Shown in pieces: positions 1 to 6,074 of a DNA stretch of 6,803 nt; position 1 is the first letter of the stretch; the number at the start of each line of letters is the position of its first letter. Origin of the DNA: Anaerolineales bacterium UBA6128. GTDB lineage: Bacteria > Chloroflexota > Anaerolineae > UBA1429. The stretch is from assembly GCA_002423325.1 (NCBI GenBank), contig DIVQ01000120.1:1-6803 (forward strand), written 5' to 3'. Below the pieces are notes generated by a model, which was not told where the DNA came from, made no database searches, and saw nothing but the letters and a program-made list of their open reading frames with translations. The position numbers and the translations under genes were made by a program.

Positions 1-911
1 TGTCGGCGCGTGGGATTGTACTCGCGGCGTCCGTCGATGGCCCAGACGCCACGAAACGCGATGGCATCCTCGGGGCAGACCTCGGCGCAATCCATGCACA
101 GCACGCACTCGCCGCTGTCACTGGCAAAGTCGGCGCGCGGGTTGATGGTGCCCATGCGGCAGTCGCGCGCGCAGGCGCCGCAATGGACGCAGTCGTTCGT
201 CACTATGCGCTTGAGCCACGAGACGCGCGCCACCAGGCTGAACAGCCCGCCCAATGGGCAAAGGTAGCGGCACCAGGCGCGCCGCGCGCTGAGGTTCAGC
301 GCCAGGATGCCGCCCAGCAGCAGCGCCAGCAGCCAGCCGGCATAATAGGGCTGACTAAAGTGTAACAGCGTGCCGCGCAGGGCGCTGTCAATGGCGTCAA
401 GAGGGTTTTGCAGGAACCCGATCGGGTAAAGCGCTATCTCGGCGCGCGAGACCAGCCAGTTCAACGCGGGCACCACGAGCGTGGCCACGCCGCGTACGAA
501 CAGCGTCAGCGGGTCGAGGATCATCAATGTGAGGTTGCCCCACAGCGCGGCGAACAGCAATGTGAACAGCAGTACGTACTTGGCTGCGCGCCAGCGTTCG
601 GGCCAGTCTCTGCGGTTCTTGCGCGGCGAGGTCCAGTCGATCAGCGTACCCAGCGGGCAGAACCAGCCGCACCAATAGCGGCCCAGCAGCAGCGTGGTTG
701 CCAGCACCACCAGCCCGGGGACGAAGCGCGCCAACCAGGAGCGCGAGGCCAGCATGGCGGTGAGCGCAGCCAGCGGGTCCAGCCGCAGGAGCAGGTCGGC
801 GGGCAGCAGGGGCAGGGCGTCGTGCCCGGTGATCAGCAGACCTCCGGTAAAGAGGACAAAGGCCAGCGCCTGTACCAAGGCGCGGGCGCGACGCCAGTTG
901 CGAGCCTTCAT
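1..911 (-). CDS. NapH-type membrane polyferredoxin (4Fe-4S binding protein), 3' end cut by window edge
   Basis: The first 303 residues are visible, starting at an ATG with GGAGAG (915-920) just upstream. Hydrophobic segments lie near residues 10-28, 64-80, 111-133, 135-154 and 190-208. Two CxxxCP motifs, CGWFCPLG (81-88) and CRYLCPLG (214-221), match those of NapH-like quinol-oxidising membrane proteins. They are followed by two ferredoxin-type 4Fe-4S motifs: Cys241/244/247/251 and Cys269/272/275/279. In the family such proteins pass electrons between the quinone pool and periplasmic or membrane partners, and that role is inferred here. The gene begins 24 nt after the sugar transferase gene, so it is probably co-transcribed with it, although no redox enzyme is visible nearby. 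NapH itself is slightly shorter than the part seen, so this protein has an extra C-terminal portion outside the window. The last residues seen, NPTRR, could begin another membrane or Tat-like segment. The iron-sulfur assignment is firm; the physiological role is unknown. Confidence 0.9.
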   Translation of the reverse strand, partial: MKARNWRRARALVQALAFVLFTGGLLITGHDALPLLPADLLLRLDPLAALTAMLASRSWLARFVPGLVVLATTLLLGRYWCGWFCPLGTLIDWTSPRKNRRDWPERWRAAKYVLLFTLLFAALWGNLTLMILDPLTLFVRGVATLVVPALNWLVSRAEIALYPIGFLQNPLDAIDSALRGTLLHFSQPYYAGWLLALLLGGILALNLSARRAWCRYLCPLGGLFSLVARVSWLKRIVTNDCVHCGACARDCRMGTINPRADFASDSGECVLCMDCAEVCPEDAIAFRGVWAIDGRREYNPTRR

Positions 912-935
912 ACGCTCTCCAGAGGGAACCACGCC

Positions 936-2327
936 CTAGTAGGCGTGGCGGTCGCCGCGCAGGCCATTCCAAATGGTGCGCACGATGATCTTGAGATCCA
1001 GGTACAGCGACCAGTTCTCGATATAGTAGAGGTCGTACTTGGTGCGCTCGACGATCGAGGTGTCGCCGCGCAAGCCGTTGACCTGCGCCCAGCCGGTCAT
1101 GCCGGCCTTTTCCTTATGGCGCTCCATATAGCGCGGCACCACCTGCTTGAACTGCTCCACGTAGATCGGACGCTCGGGGCGCGGGCCCACCAGACTCATC
1201 TCACCCACCAGCACGTTGATCAACTGGGGCACCTCGTCGATGGAGAGCCGGCGCATGATCGCGCCCAGGCGTGTGCGACGCGGGTCATCCGCGGTGGTCC
1301 AGCCAGCGCCCTGTTTTTCGGCGTCGGCGCGCATCGAGCGGAACTTGATCATACTGAACGGCTTGCCGTCGAGGCCGACGCGCTCCTGAGCGTAGAATAC
1401 TGGCCCCTTGGACTCGAGCTTGATCAGCAGCGCGATCAGCATCATGAAGGGCGACAGCAGCAACAGCCCAAAAGCGCTGACCACCAGGTCCATCATGCGC
1501 TTGACGGTGAGCTTCCAACCGCGCAGCGCCACATCGCGTACCGTGAGCAGGGGCAGGCCGTCGAGGTTGTCGATGGTGAGGTCTGCGGCGATGATCTGGA
1601 ACATGTCGGGAAAGATGCGGACAATGGCGCGCTCGGCCTCGCAGGCCAGGATGATGTCCAGCAGTTCGTCGTGCGAGGCGCTGGGCAGCGCGATGACCAC
1701 TTCCTGCGGCCGGTGCTCCTGCAGGATGCGGGCCAACTCGGCCTGCGTGCCCAGCACCGGCACACCGGCCACCTCGGTCAGGTCCTCGGCCACGAAACCG
1801 ATCACGCGGTAGCCCAGCGTGGGCGACTGCAGCGTCTTTTGGTGTACGACCCGCGCGATGTCGCCCGCCCCCACGATCAGCAGTCGATCAGGATGGCGGG
1901 CGTGCAACCAGCTCTCGAGTCGGCCCACCAGCGCGCGCCCGAGGCCTACGCAGATGAAAGTGAGCGCCCAGCTGTAGATGATCAGGCCGCGGGTCAGGTC
2001 GCCCTCGGTGCGGTAGGCGAAATAGTTGAGCGCCGTGGCGGTGACCATCGCGATTGAGACCGCCGAGAGCAGCCTGTAGGCCAGGTCGATGCGCGATGAG
2101 GCGCGGCGCACGTGGTACAGGCGGTAGAAAAAGAGGGTGGCCACCACGCAGGCGATGTGGATCAGCATCTGCGGGACGAAACGGTAGAACGGCCCCAGCG
2201 TGAGCGGGGTCGGCAGAGGGATTGCGCCGCGCAGGCGGTACGCCAGGTAAAAGGCGCCGGCCGTCGCCGCCACGTCTACGGCGGCGGTCAGCAGCACGAG
2301 CAGGACTCTGAGGCGACGCGACATCAT
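936..2327 (-). CDS. Undecaprenyl-phosphate sugar-1-phosphate transferase (WcaJ/EpsE-type, polyisoprenyl-phosphate hexose-1-phosphate transferase)
   Basis: This 463-residue membrane enzyme should move a sugar-1-phosphate from a UDP-sugar to undecaprenyl phosphate, starting assembly of a capsule, exopolysaccharide or O-antigen unit at the inner face of the membrane. Four N-terminal hydrophobic segments (about 7-30, 51-71, 85-105, 112-132) precede a Rossmann-like CoA-binding_3 region with the dinucleotide-type loop IVGAGD (151-156). The C-terminal bacterial sugar transferase domain opens with KRMMD (276-280) and a membrane or re-entrant helix (280-304). It then shows ERVG (315-318), KFRSM (328-332), the catalytic Asp-Glu pair in SIDEVPQL (Asp364, Glu365), GPRPE (381-385) and KAGMTGWAQVNG (407-418). 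Length and layout are those of the full-length WcaJ-like class, not the short WbaP-core class. The sugar (glucose or galactose) cannot be told from sequence. It follows the GT2-A gene by 6 nt and shares its transcript. An ATG one codon downstream (2324) is better spaced from the ribosome site. Confidence 0.95.
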   Translation of the reverse strand: MMSRRLRVLLVLLTAAVDVAATAGAFYLAYRLRGAIPLPTPLTLGPFYRFVPQMLIHIACVVATLFFYRLYHVRRASSRIDLAYRLLSAVSIAMVTATALNYFAYRTEGDLTRGLIIYSWALTFICVGLGRALVGRLESWLHARHPDRLLIVGAGDIARVVHQKTLQSPTLGYRVIGFVAEDLTEVAGVPVLGTQAELARILQEHRPQEVVIALPSASHDELLDIILACEAERAIVRIFPDMFQIIAADLTIDNLDGLPLLTVRDVALRGWKLTVKRMMDLVVSAFGLLLLSPFMMLIALLIKLESKGPVFYAQERVGLDGKPFSMIKFRSMRADAEKQGAGWTTADDPRRTRLGAIMRRLSIDEVPQLINVLVGEMSLVGPRPERPIYVEQFKQVVPRYMERHKEKAGMTGWAQVNGLRGDTSIVERTKYDLYYIENWSLYLDLKIIVRTIWNGLRGDRHAY

Positions 2328-2330
2328 TCG

Positions 2331-2335
2331 CTCCT
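2331..2335 (-). promoter_or_regulatory. Ribosome binding site of the sugar transferase gene, overlapping the upstream stop codon
   Basis: AGGAG on the minus strand overlaps the TAG stop of the GT2-A gene (2334-2336). Two in-frame ATGs follow, 3 nt (2327) and 6 nt (2324) away. The second has the more usual spacing, so the true protein may lack the first Met. The overlap suggests translational coupling of the two genes. Confidence 0.7.
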
Positions 2336-3257
2336 ATGCGGACGCAACGCGCTTGTGCTCGGGAGGGCGCAGGCGGTCGGCGAGCAGCGCGATCGCCTTG
2401 AGCAGCCCGATGCCGGCATCAATGGCGATGTTGAGCAGGCAACAGGTCTGCTTGCGATAGTGCTTGTTGTGAAAGATGCGCATGGCATCGTAAAAGGCGG
2501 CGATGGCGCGGCGGCTGGCGCGGCGGCTGGCCGCGCCCTTGACGTGCAGCACGGTCACAGCCGGATAGTAAACCGTGCGCCAGCCCTGCTGCTTGATGCG
2601 GTAGCACAGGTCGAGGTCCTCGCCATACATGAAAAAGGCTTCGTCGAGCAGGCCGGCCTGCTCCAGGGCCTGTGCGCGCATCAGCATGAACGCGCCCACC
2701 ACAGCGTCCACGTCGGCCTGGGTGTGCTCGTCGAGATAGGTCATGTTGTAGCGCGCGAAACGCGGGCTGTTGGGGAACAGGCGCGCCAGCCCGCTCAGGC
2801 GGTAGAACGAGACGGCCGGCGTGGGAAAAGAGCGCCGGCAGGCCTTGTCCAGGCTGCCGTCGGGCCGCACCAGGCGGGGACCAAGCGTGCCCACATCGGG
2901 CGTGGCATCCATGAAGGCCACCACCTGCGTGAGCGCGTCCGGCGGCAGCACCGTATCCGGATTGAGCAGCAGGGCGTAGCGCGGCAGTGCCTCGACGGGT
3001 TGGCCGCTGGCGTAGCCGACCGCGCGCAGCCCGATGTTGTTGGCGTAGGCATAGCCGCCGTTGACCGGATTCGCGATGACGCGCCGCACCCAGGGATGCT
3101 TCTCGCGCACCATCTCGGCGCTGCCGTCCGACGAGGCGTTGTCGACGACGACGACCTCGCACGCCAGGGCGCCCATGCCGCGCTGCAGCGAGTCGAGGCA
3201 GCGGCGCAGGTCGTCGCGCGTGTTATAGTTGACGATCACGATGGCCAGATCGCGCAT
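2334..3257 (-). CDS. Family 2 glycosyltransferase, rhamnosyltransferase (WbbL)-like (GT2-A)
   Basis: This 307-residue cytoplasmic or membrane-associated glycosyltransferase has a complete GT-A fold. It starts with AIVIVNYNTRDDL (5-17), then the nucleotide-binding VVVDNASSDGS (36-46), the Asn-Asn of GGYAYANN (67-74), the metal-site strand LLLNPD (96-101), and the acceptor-side motif GEDLDLCYR (212-220). The NPD form of the DxD motif and the GEDxDLCxR motif are typical of WbbL-like enzymes that add rhamnose or another deoxysugar to a lipid-linked glycan. The exact donor is an inference. A hydrophobic patch near 277-293 may touch the membrane. The start is supported by AAAGGA (3264-3269) six nt upstream and a good promoter about 32 nt away. 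It is the first gene of the unit with the sugar transferase and polyferredoxin. A 12-bp tandem duplication gives a repeated ASRR around residues 243-250. Confidence 0.93.
   Translation of the reverse strand: MRDLAIVIVNYNTRDDLRRCLDSLQRGMGALACEVVVVDNASSDGSAEMVREKHPWVRRVIANPVNGGYAYANNIGLRAVGYASGQPVEALPRYALLLNPDTVLPPDALTQVVAFMDATPDVGTLGPRLVRPDGSLDKACRRSFPTPAVSFYRLSGLARLFPNSPRFARYNMTYLDEHTQADVDAVVGAFMLMRAQALEQAGLLDEAFFMYGEDLDLCYRIKQQGWRTVYYPAVTVLHVKGAASRRASRRAIAAFYDAMRIFHNKHYRKQTCCLLNIAIDAGIGLLKAIALLADRLRPPEHKRVASA
2505..2528 (-). repeat. Two tandem copies of a 12-bp unit inside GT2-A
   Basis: On the plus strand GGCGCGGCGGCT occurs twice back to back (2505-2516 and 2517-2528). It is in frame and encodes a duplicated Ala-Ser-Arg-Arg in a basic loop after the catalytic domain. 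Replication slippage is the likely origin. Confidence 0.8.
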
Positions 3258-3288
3258 CCGGGGTCCTTTGTGCCCGCACTATGGGCTG

Positions 3289-3317
3289 ATTCTAGCACAG
3301 CCGTGGCGGATCGGCAA
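3289..3317 (-). promoter_or_regulatory. Sigma-70-type promoter with extended -10, for the GT2-A / sugar transferase / polyferredoxin unit
   Basis: On the minus strand TTGCCG (3312-3317) and TAGAAT (3289-3294) are separated by exactly 17 nt, with TGC just before the -10 giving an extended -10. The predicted transcript start is near 3282, about 25 nt before the GT2-A start codon, a suitable leader for its AAAGGA ribosome site. This places GT2-A on a transcript separate from GT2-B. It is predicted from sequence only. Confidence 0.72.
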
Positions 3318-3319
3318 CG

Positions 3320-3330
3320 CTGTGACACAG
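3320..3330. promoter_or_regulatory. Candidate operator: perfect 11-nt palindrome upstream of the -35 element
   Basis: CTGTGACACAG is a perfect 5-1-5 inverted repeat ending 2 nt upstream of the -35 box of the GT2-A promoter. Its position, around -38 to -48, is where activators or repressors often bind. No regulator can be named; the spacing does not fit the CRP/FNR consensus, which has six central bases. A chance match is possible. Confidence 0.35.
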
Positions 3331-3340
3331 AGACGCGCTC

Positions 3341-3363
3341 GGCACAGGGACGGTTCCAGTGCC
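3341..3363 (-). terminator. Imperfect hairpin just after the GT2-B stop, possible weak terminator
   Basis: GGCAC (3341-3345) pairs with GTGCC (3359-3363), and after one A-A mismatch the inner bases pair further (GGGA with TTCC, including one G-T pair). The hairpin begins 14 nt beyond the GT2-B stop codon. There is no following U-run, so intrinsic termination would be weak. It may instead be an RNA-end stabiliser or chance. Confidence 0.3.
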
Positions 3364-3377
3364 CGCTGCTTACGCCG

Positions 3378-4379
3378 CTACCACTGGCGCTTGGGCCAAG
3401 GTCCCCGCGGCGCGTGGCGCCAGCGCCAGAGTGTGCCCACGGGGTAGCCCAGCATCTTGGCCAGGTCGCCGGTGATGCGGACGATGGGCGCCCACGCCAG
3501 AGCCGCGACCTGCTGCGCACGGGGCCTGCCGCGCAACGCGGGAAGCAACCGGCGCACCGGCCCCGCCGAGAGCGCGGCCAGGCCCAGCGCCACGGCCAGC
3601 CACCAGAGGGGATCAGCCACGAGGGCCAGCACAAGCGCGGCCAGCCAGAACGCATAGGTGGCATAGCGCAGCAGATGGCGGTAGCGCCAGAAATCGGCCT
3701 TGCCGTCGCCGCGTGCGTAGCGATAGTACTGCTTGGCAAAGGCCCGCAGGCTGCGCCGCGGCCGAAAGTGCACCAGCGCGCGTGGCTCAAAGGCAAAGCG
3801 GTAGCCGGCGTCGCGCAGCGCGAAATCGAACAGCAGGTCCTCGCAGTAATCCAGCCACTCGGGATAGCCGCCCAGCGCCTCCCAGGCGACGCGCCGAAAG
3901 GCCAGCGAGCGCGACGAGGGGTGAAACGTGGCGGGATCGATCTCGTCGAGACGTGGAAGCGTGATGGCGCCCAGCGCCAGCTCAAAGGTGGAGCGCGGAT
4001 CGGCCTGGAAAAAGCCCGCCACCACGTCGGGCGGATCCTGCCCCTCGAAGGGCGCTACCAGCCGTTCCAGCCAGTCGGGCTCCAGGCGCACGCCCGCATC
4101 GGCGACGGCGATGATCGGGCCGCGGGCGGCGGCGATGGCGGCGTTGCGCCCCTGCGAGATGTTGGCGCCCGGCTGCGAGAGGGCCGTCAGCGGCAGGGCG
4201 CCGTGCTGGGACGCGTTCGCAAGTCGCTCCCAGGTGCCGTCGCTGGAGCCGCCGTCGACGATGATGACCTCGTCGGGCGGGCGCGTCTGCGCGGCCAGGC
4301 CGCTGAGCAGCGCGTCCAACGAGTCGGCTTCGTTCAGCACGGTGGCGATCACGGACACGGCTGGCGACATCAGTATCAT
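3378..4379 (-). CDS. Family 2 glycosyltransferase with C-terminal membrane segments (GT2-B)
   Basis: This 333-residue glycosyltransferase opens with PAVSVIATVLNEADSL (6-21), then IIVDGGSSDGT (39-49), NISQGRNAAI (73-82), and the metal-site region AVADAGVRLEPDW (91-103), in which DAG replaces the usual DxD. The acceptor-side Glu-Asp lies in YCEDLLFDFALRDAG (178-192), followed by HFRPRRSLRAFAKQYYRYARG (204-224). Hydrophobic segments near 242-254 and 256-272 should anchor it in the membrane with the catalytic domain in the cytoplasm. Donor and product are unknown; a sugar of an envelope glycan or glycolipid is likely given the neighbouring GT2-A and sugar transferase genes. The frame stays open to 4505, but that stretch has no glycosyltransferase sequence and overlaps the def promoter, so I start at ATG 4379; ATG 4370 is an alternative. 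Both have weak ribosome sites. No convincing promoter was found. Confidence 0.88.
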   Translation of the reverse strand: MILMSPAVSVIATVLNEADSLDALLSGLAAQTRPPDEVIIVDGGSSDGTWERLANASQHGALPLTALSQPGANISQGRNAAIAAARGPIIAVADAGVRLEPDWLERLVAPFEGQDPPDVVAGFFQADPRSTFELALGAITLPRLDEIDPATFHPSSRSLAFRRVAWEALGGYPEWLDYCEDLLFDFALRDAGYRFAFEPRALVHFRPRRSLRAFAKQYYRYARGDGKADFWRYRHLLRYATYAFWLAALVLALVADPLWWLAVALGLAALSAGPVRRLLPALRGRPRAQQVAALAWAPIVRITGDLAKMLGYPVGTLWRWRHAPRGPWPKRQW

Positions 4380-4448
4380 CCCATCCCGTTCGTGGCGGCG
4401 CGGCGAACGCGCCTCTGGGCTGAATCGGACACAACCTATCTCATATGT

Positions 4449-4477
4449 TTGACAGCGAGCGTGCCGGTGTCTATACT
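4449..4477 (+). promoter_or_regulatory. Near-consensus sigma-70 promoter for def
   Basis: TTGACA (4449-4454, a perfect -35) and TATACT (4472-4477, five of six -10 bases) are 17 nt apart. Transcription should start near 4484, giving a leader of about 33 nt before the def ATG with GGAG at 4508-4511. This would be strong housekeeping expression. The element lies in the divergent region between GT2-B and def. Confidence 0.85.
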
Positions 4478-4499
4478 GGGCTGCGATAGGGACACGCTC
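4457..4499. repeat. 7-bp inverted repeat around the def promoter -10
   Basis: GAGCGTG (4457-4463) and CACGCTC (4493-4499) form perfect 7-bp arms separated by 29 nt, bracketing the -10 and the predicted transcript start. An operator with two half-sites is possible, but arms this short can arise by chance in GC-rich DNA. Confidence 0.3.
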
Positions 4500-4516
4500 A
4501 GTCAAACGGAGTCACG

Positions 4517-5050
4517 ATGACGGTCAGAACAATCATCACCGCGGAGAATCCACTGCTCCGCGAAAAATCGAAAAAGGTCACCCAGTTCGGCGCCGGCCTG
4601 CAGACGCTGGTGCAGGACCTGTGGGACACGCTGTACGCGGCCGGCGGCCTGGGACTGGCAGCACCACAGATCGGCGTGCTGCAGCGCGTCTGGGTGATCG
4701 AGATGCCGGCCGAGCAGGACGAGGACGGCAACGAGATCGAACCGCTGCGCCGCTATGTTATCGTCAATCCCGAGATCGTCAAGCGACGCGGCGAAGAGGA
4801 AGTGACCGAGGGCTGCCTCTCGGTGCCCGGCTACCGCGGATTAGTCAAGCGCGCCACCGATGTACTCATCAAGGGCCAGGATCTACACGGCAAGCCGGTG
4901 CGCTACCGCGGCCAGGACCTGTTGGCACAAGCCTTCCAGCACGAGACCGACCACCTCAACGGCGTGCTGTACCTGGACCTGCTGGTCAGCCCGGACAAGC
5001 TCTGGGCCGTGCAGCCCGGCGACGCAGAGGCCGACGAGCCGGCGGAGTAA
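4517..5050 (+). CDS. def: Peptide deformylase
   Basis: Def removes the N-formyl group from nascent proteins at the ribosome, an essential bacterial step before methionine removal. All three family motifs are present in the 177 residues: GLGLAAPQIG (44-53), EGCLSVPG (98-105) with metal ligand Cys100, and QHETDHLNG (141-149) with ligands His142 and His146 and catalytic Glu143. The length is normal for a bacterial deformylase, with a mildly acidic C-terminal tail (DAEADEPAE). The start has GGAG (4508-4511) five nt upstream and a strong promoter. It is the only plus-strand gene in the window. It is divergent from GT2-B and meets the HAD phosphatase gene tail to tail with a 15-nt gap. The common neighbour fmt is not seen downstream, so it appears to be a single-gene unit. 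Confidence 0.97.
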   Translation: MTVRTIITAENPLLREKSKKVTQFGAGLQTLVQDLWDTLYAAGGLGLAAPQIGVLQRVWVIEMPAEQDEDGNEIEPLRRYVIVNPEIVKRRGEEEVTEGCLSVPGYRGLVKRATDVLIKGQDLHGKPVRYRGQDLLAQAFQHETDHLNGVLYLDLLVSPDKLWAVQPGDAEADEPAE

Positions 5051-5065
5051 CCGTCGGTTGCGCGC

Positions 5066-5746
5066 CTACAGGTACTCCAGCAACTGCTCGGGCCGCTCCA
5101 GGATCAGTTGGGCGCCAGCGCGTTCGAGCTCACGGCGGTCGCCAAAGCCGCACAGCACCCCCACTGCGTAAGCGCCGGCGCGGCGCGCCGCGCGCACGTC
5201 CATCACCGTATCTCCCACCATCACGCAGCGTTCCGGCGCCACGCCCAACGCCCGCGCCGCCTTCAAGATCGGCTCCGGATGTGGCTTCATCCGCCAGCAA
5301 TCCTGCCGCGTGACCACCACCGGAAAGTACCGCTCAAAACCCCAGTGTGCGGTAAACGCCAGGGCCTCGCGCCGCGCGCGAGTCGTGACCACCGCCAGCT
5401 TGAAGCGCCCTGCCAGCGCCTCCAGCAGCCGCTCGCTGCCCTGTACCAGCTCGGAGGCGTCGCGCGTGGCCAGCCCCTTGGAACGCCGGATGCGGTCAGC
5501 CAGGCCCGACACCAGGTTGCTGAGCCCCAGGCGCTCCACGATCGCGACGGCATAGTTAGAGGGCACCTCGATCGACATGACGAGCCAGCGCGCCGCCGCG
5601 TCGGTGTCCCAACGGGGGAACCGCCGGTGCAGCGGCGCGAGCAGGTCAGCAACCTGGGCGGCCCAGCGGTTGTCTGTCTCGATCAGCGTGCCGTCCAGAT
5701 CGAGCAGCACCGCCTCCACCTGCGCGGGCAGGGACTCATGGGTCAT
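5066..5746 (-). CDS. HAD-superfamily hydrolase (phosphoglycolate-phosphatase/PpaX-like), last gene of the his operon
   Basis: This 226-residue cytoplasmic HAD phosphatase has all four motifs: I, LLDLDGTL (14-21), with nucleophile Asp16 and acid Asp18; II, VVTTR (119-123); III, Lys154 in RMKPHPEP (152-159); IV, MVGDTVMDV (176-184), with Asp179 and Asp183. The stretch between motifs I and II (about 22-105) forms the helical C1 cap seen in Gph/PpaX-type enzymes. The substrate cannot be read from sequence. As it follows hisF, hisI and hisE on the same strand, a histidinol-phosphate phosphatase role is possible but only inferred from context. The frame is open to 5827, overlapping hisE, but ATG 5746 has AAGGAG (5756-5761) nine nt upstream and begins just before the domain, so I chose it. 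It is convergent with def. Confidence 0.9.
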   Translation of the reverse strand: MTHESLPAQVEAVLLDLDGTLIETDNRWAAQVADLLAPLHRRFPRWDTDAAARWLVMSIEVPSNYAVAIVERLGLSNLVSGLADRIRRSKGLATRDASELVQGSERLLEALAGRFKLAVVTTRARREALAFTAHWGFERYFPVVVTRQDCWRMKPHPEPILKAARALGVAPERCVMVGDTVMDVRAARRAGAYAVGVLCGFGDRRELERAGAQLILERPEQLLEYL

Positions 5747-5765
5747 GGGATTCGACTCCTTGCGT

Positions 5766-5779
5766 GTGCGGGACCGCAC
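5766..5779. repeat. Short perfect GC-rich inverted repeat in the hisE-HAD gap
   Basis: GTGCGG (5766-5771) and CCGCAC (5774-5779) are perfect 6-bp arms around a 2-nt centre, lying in the 46-nt gap between hisE and the HAD gene just upstream of its ribosome site. As RNA it would form a five-pair stem with a 4-nt loop. It could modulate read-through or translation; no U-run follows. Confidence 0.4.
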
Positions 5780-5792
5780 GGCAACCCCGCGG

Positions 5793-6074
5793 CTACTTGA
5801 ACCGACGCGCCAGCTCGGCCTCGACATCGGCCCAGGACAGCTCCTGCGACGCCAACATCACCAGCAGATGGTAGACGAGGTCTGCGCTCTCGTACAGCAC
5901 GCGCTCGCGTCCCTGCAAAGCCCCCGCCACCACCACTTCCGTGGCCTCCTCGCCCACCTTTTTCAGGATCTCGACCTGGCCGGCGGCCAGCAGGCGGCAG
6001 GTGTAGGAGGTCTCGACGGGGTGCGCCTGGCGATCGCGGATCACCGATTCCAAGTGTGCGATGACGTCACTCAC
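5793..6074 (-). CDS. hisE: Phosphoribosyl-ATP pyrophosphohydrolase
   Basis: HisE hydrolyses N'-phosphoribosyl-ATP to N'-phosphoribosyl-AMP and pyrophosphate, the second step of histidine synthesis. The 93-residue all-helical protein is standard length for a stand-alone HisE of the MazG-like fold. Visible motifs are SYTCRLLAAG (23-32), then KKVGEEATEVVVA (38-50) with metal-binding Glu42, Glu43 and Glu46, and YESADLVYHLLVML (61-74) with Glu62 and Asp65. The start codon is GTG, supported by AAAGGA (6082-6087) seven nt upstream. The ribosome site and first codons lie inside the end of hisI, with an 8-nt overlap, which suggests coupled translation of these two consecutive pathway enzymes. In many bacteria they are one fused HisIE protein; here they are separate. 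Confidence 0.96.
   Translation of the reverse strand: MSDVIAHLESVIRDRQAHPVETSYTCRLLAAGQVEILKKVGEEATEVVVAGALQGRERVLYESADLVYHLLVMLASQELSWADVEAELARRFK

Noticed and set aside
408..2057. A plus-strand open frame of about 550 codons
   Set aside because: It is antisense to the polyferredoxin and sugar transferase genes, has a Gln/His/Arg-rich composition and no recognisable motif.
4380..4505. N-terminal extension of GT2-B to an ATG at 4505
   Set aside because: The added 42 residues do not resemble a glycosyltransferase or signal peptide and would cover the def promoter; the conserved domain starts right after ATG 4379/4370.
4470..4505. Minus-strand promoter for GT2-B using TTGACT near 4500 and TATAGA near 4472
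   Set aside because: The spacing is about 24 nt, too long for a sigma-70 promoter, and no other pair in the 137-nt divergent region is convincing.
2112..4520. A plus-strand open frame of about 800 codons antisense to GT2-B, GT2-A and the sugar transferase
   Set aside because: It lies opposite three genes with clear family motifs, its translation is low-complexity, rich in Arg, Gln, Ala and His, with no domain, and it crosses the def promoter. It is a by-product of GC-rich codon use.
4621..5313. A plus-strand open frame overlapping def and the HAD gene
   Set aside because: It is out of frame with def, Arg/Ala/Pro-rich and has no domain, whereas def and the HAD gene explain both segments.
5747..5827. 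N-terminal extension of the HAD protein to 5827
   Set aside because: It would overlap the end of hisE by 35 nt, adds an Arg/Ser-rich stretch with no homology, and bypasses a good ribosome site before ATG 5746.
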